Source: PZPK01 sp047628385
GTDB lineage: Bacteria > Pseudomonadota > Gammaproteobacteria > Pseudomonadales > Oleiphilaceae
Direction of reading: 5' to 3'
NCBI GenBank assembly: GCA_047628385.1
Contig: JBLHVH010000062.1
Coordinates: forward strand, 1 to 15,703
DNA length: 15,703 bases
Numbering within the stretch: the first letter of the stretch is position 1; each line of letters starts with the position of its first letter. The position numbers and the translations under genes are program-made. The notes below the pieces were generated by a model, which made no database searches, was not told where the DNA came from, and saw nothing but the letters and a program-made list of their open reading frames with translations. Positions 15,164 through 15,703 of the stretch are shown here, piece after piece.

Positions 15164-15190
15164 AAAAGGCTCCTACATGGGGCCTTTTTT
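15164..15190 (+). terminator. Intrinsic terminator after the solute-binding-like gene
   Basis: AAAAGGCTCC pairs with GGGGCCTTTT (one T-G wobble) around a TACAT loop, followed by two more Ts, 24 bases after the stop codon at 15139. It supports a single-gene transcript. Confidence 0.92.
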
Positions 15191-15703
15191 ACACTCTATT
15201 ATTCTTATTTTTAAAACCTTAAGCTCTGCTGTTAATTTACTAACACTTAAATCTTCCCCCTTAGAAACCTTATTATATACTCTCTGATAACAATATATCT
15301 TTTCTAAATTTCATAGAAAGCTTCTGAAAAAGATAATTTCATTTTTAACATTTATTTCTAAATATTACAGCAAACAAACTTATGTATAGTGTTATTAATT
15401 CAAGCCTACGTTCTACCAAAAGCATCTTATATTTTATTTAGTATTCAATTAACCAACAATATAATCATACTATAAGCTTCTATTTTGTCTGTTATTAACA
15501 AACTTTGATGCAAGTGAATCGTCCAACCATTAACATTGTCTTTTTTAAAAATGACGACCCGTTTAATCTTCCATAACTTTTAATACGAATTTTTTATACT
15601 GTAATGATACTAAGCATTAACTCAAATTTCGGAGTTCACTCTTAGCCAATAAAAGTGAACGCCTCCTTACGCAGCAACTCAAACTTTCTTCAACATCATA
15701 TTT
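15191..15703. other. AT-rich intergenic region without a supportable gene
   Basis: About 510 bases with stops in all frames at short intervals. Small ATG frames such as those at 15382 (19 codons) and 15551 (10 codons) lack a ribosome binding site. A T-rich tract with TATACT at 15595-15600 could be part of a rightward promoter for a gene beyond the window. The only clear structure is the inverted repeat at 15634-15660, listed separately. Confidence 0.6.
15634..15660 (+). repeat. Inverted repeat / hairpin near the right edge
   Basis: GTTCACT-C-TTA and TAA-A-AGTGAAC form a 10-bp stem with one mismatch and a five-base loop (GCCAA). No T run follows on the plus strand, so it is not a simple terminator. 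It lies about 35 bases after TATACT and could be a 5' leader structure or an operator for a gene to the right. Function unknown. Confidence 0.5.

Noticed and set aside
15382..15583. Small plus-strand ATG frames of 19 and 10 codons
   Set aside because: No Shine-Dalgarno sequence, composition like the surrounding AT-rich DNA and no recognisable protein.
15630..15690. Integron attC-like site at the right edge
   Set aside because: The inverted repeat lacks the RYYYAAC and GTTRRRY core boxes in the right arrangement.

Overview
The window is a chromosomal segment of an AT-rich gammaproteobacterium. It contains almost only housekeeping genes, and nearly all of it can be named from sequence and gene order. 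The evidence for the group is the syntenic block rsmI / lpoA-yraN-diaA / sspB-sspA / petCBA / rpsI-rplM, which has the order seen in Pseudomonas-like genomes, together with the gammaproteobacterial cluster holD-rimI-prfC-tatD. LpoA, SspAB and the PVWY form of cytochrome b fit the same group. The complete cytochrome bc1 operon implies aerobic or at least oxidative respiration. The AT-rich composition and the periplasmic DUF6091-like protein at the right end suggest a marine, Oceanospirillales-like relative, but that placement is inference.

Layout. Positions 1-371 hold the 5' part of rsmI (minus strand), cut by the window edge. Divergent from it, plus-strand lpoA, yraN and diaA form an operon (534-3308) for cell-wall synthase activation, a nuclease-like protein and replication initiation timing. 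A bidirectional hairpin terminator separates it from minus-strand sspA-sspB (3370-4432; starvation regulator and ClpXP adaptor). Next, all on the minus strand, come petA-petB-petC (cytochrome bc1, 7173-4614) and rplM-rpsI (8284-7451), each ending at a clear intrinsic terminator. Upstream lies a long minus-strand run: leuA, a long HolD-like psi subunit, rimI, prfC and a TatD-family nuclease (13814-8511), closely spaced and probably one operon. It mixes leucine biosynthesis with replication and translation functions.

After a 329-bp divergent promoter region, a single plus-strand gene (14144-15139) encodes a secreted solute-binding-like protein of unknown ligand, with its own terminator. The last ~510 bases are AT-rich and hold no gene I can support, apart from an inverted repeat near the right edge that may belong to the next locus.

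I found no mobile element, CRISPR array, phage gene, tRNA or rRNA, and no clearly new biological system. The points most worth a second look are the DUF6091-like orphan binding protein, the enlarged HolD-like psi protein, the leuA-holD junction, the structured rplM leader with an operator-like palindrome in its promoter, and the lack of a dolP-type gene between diaA and sspB.
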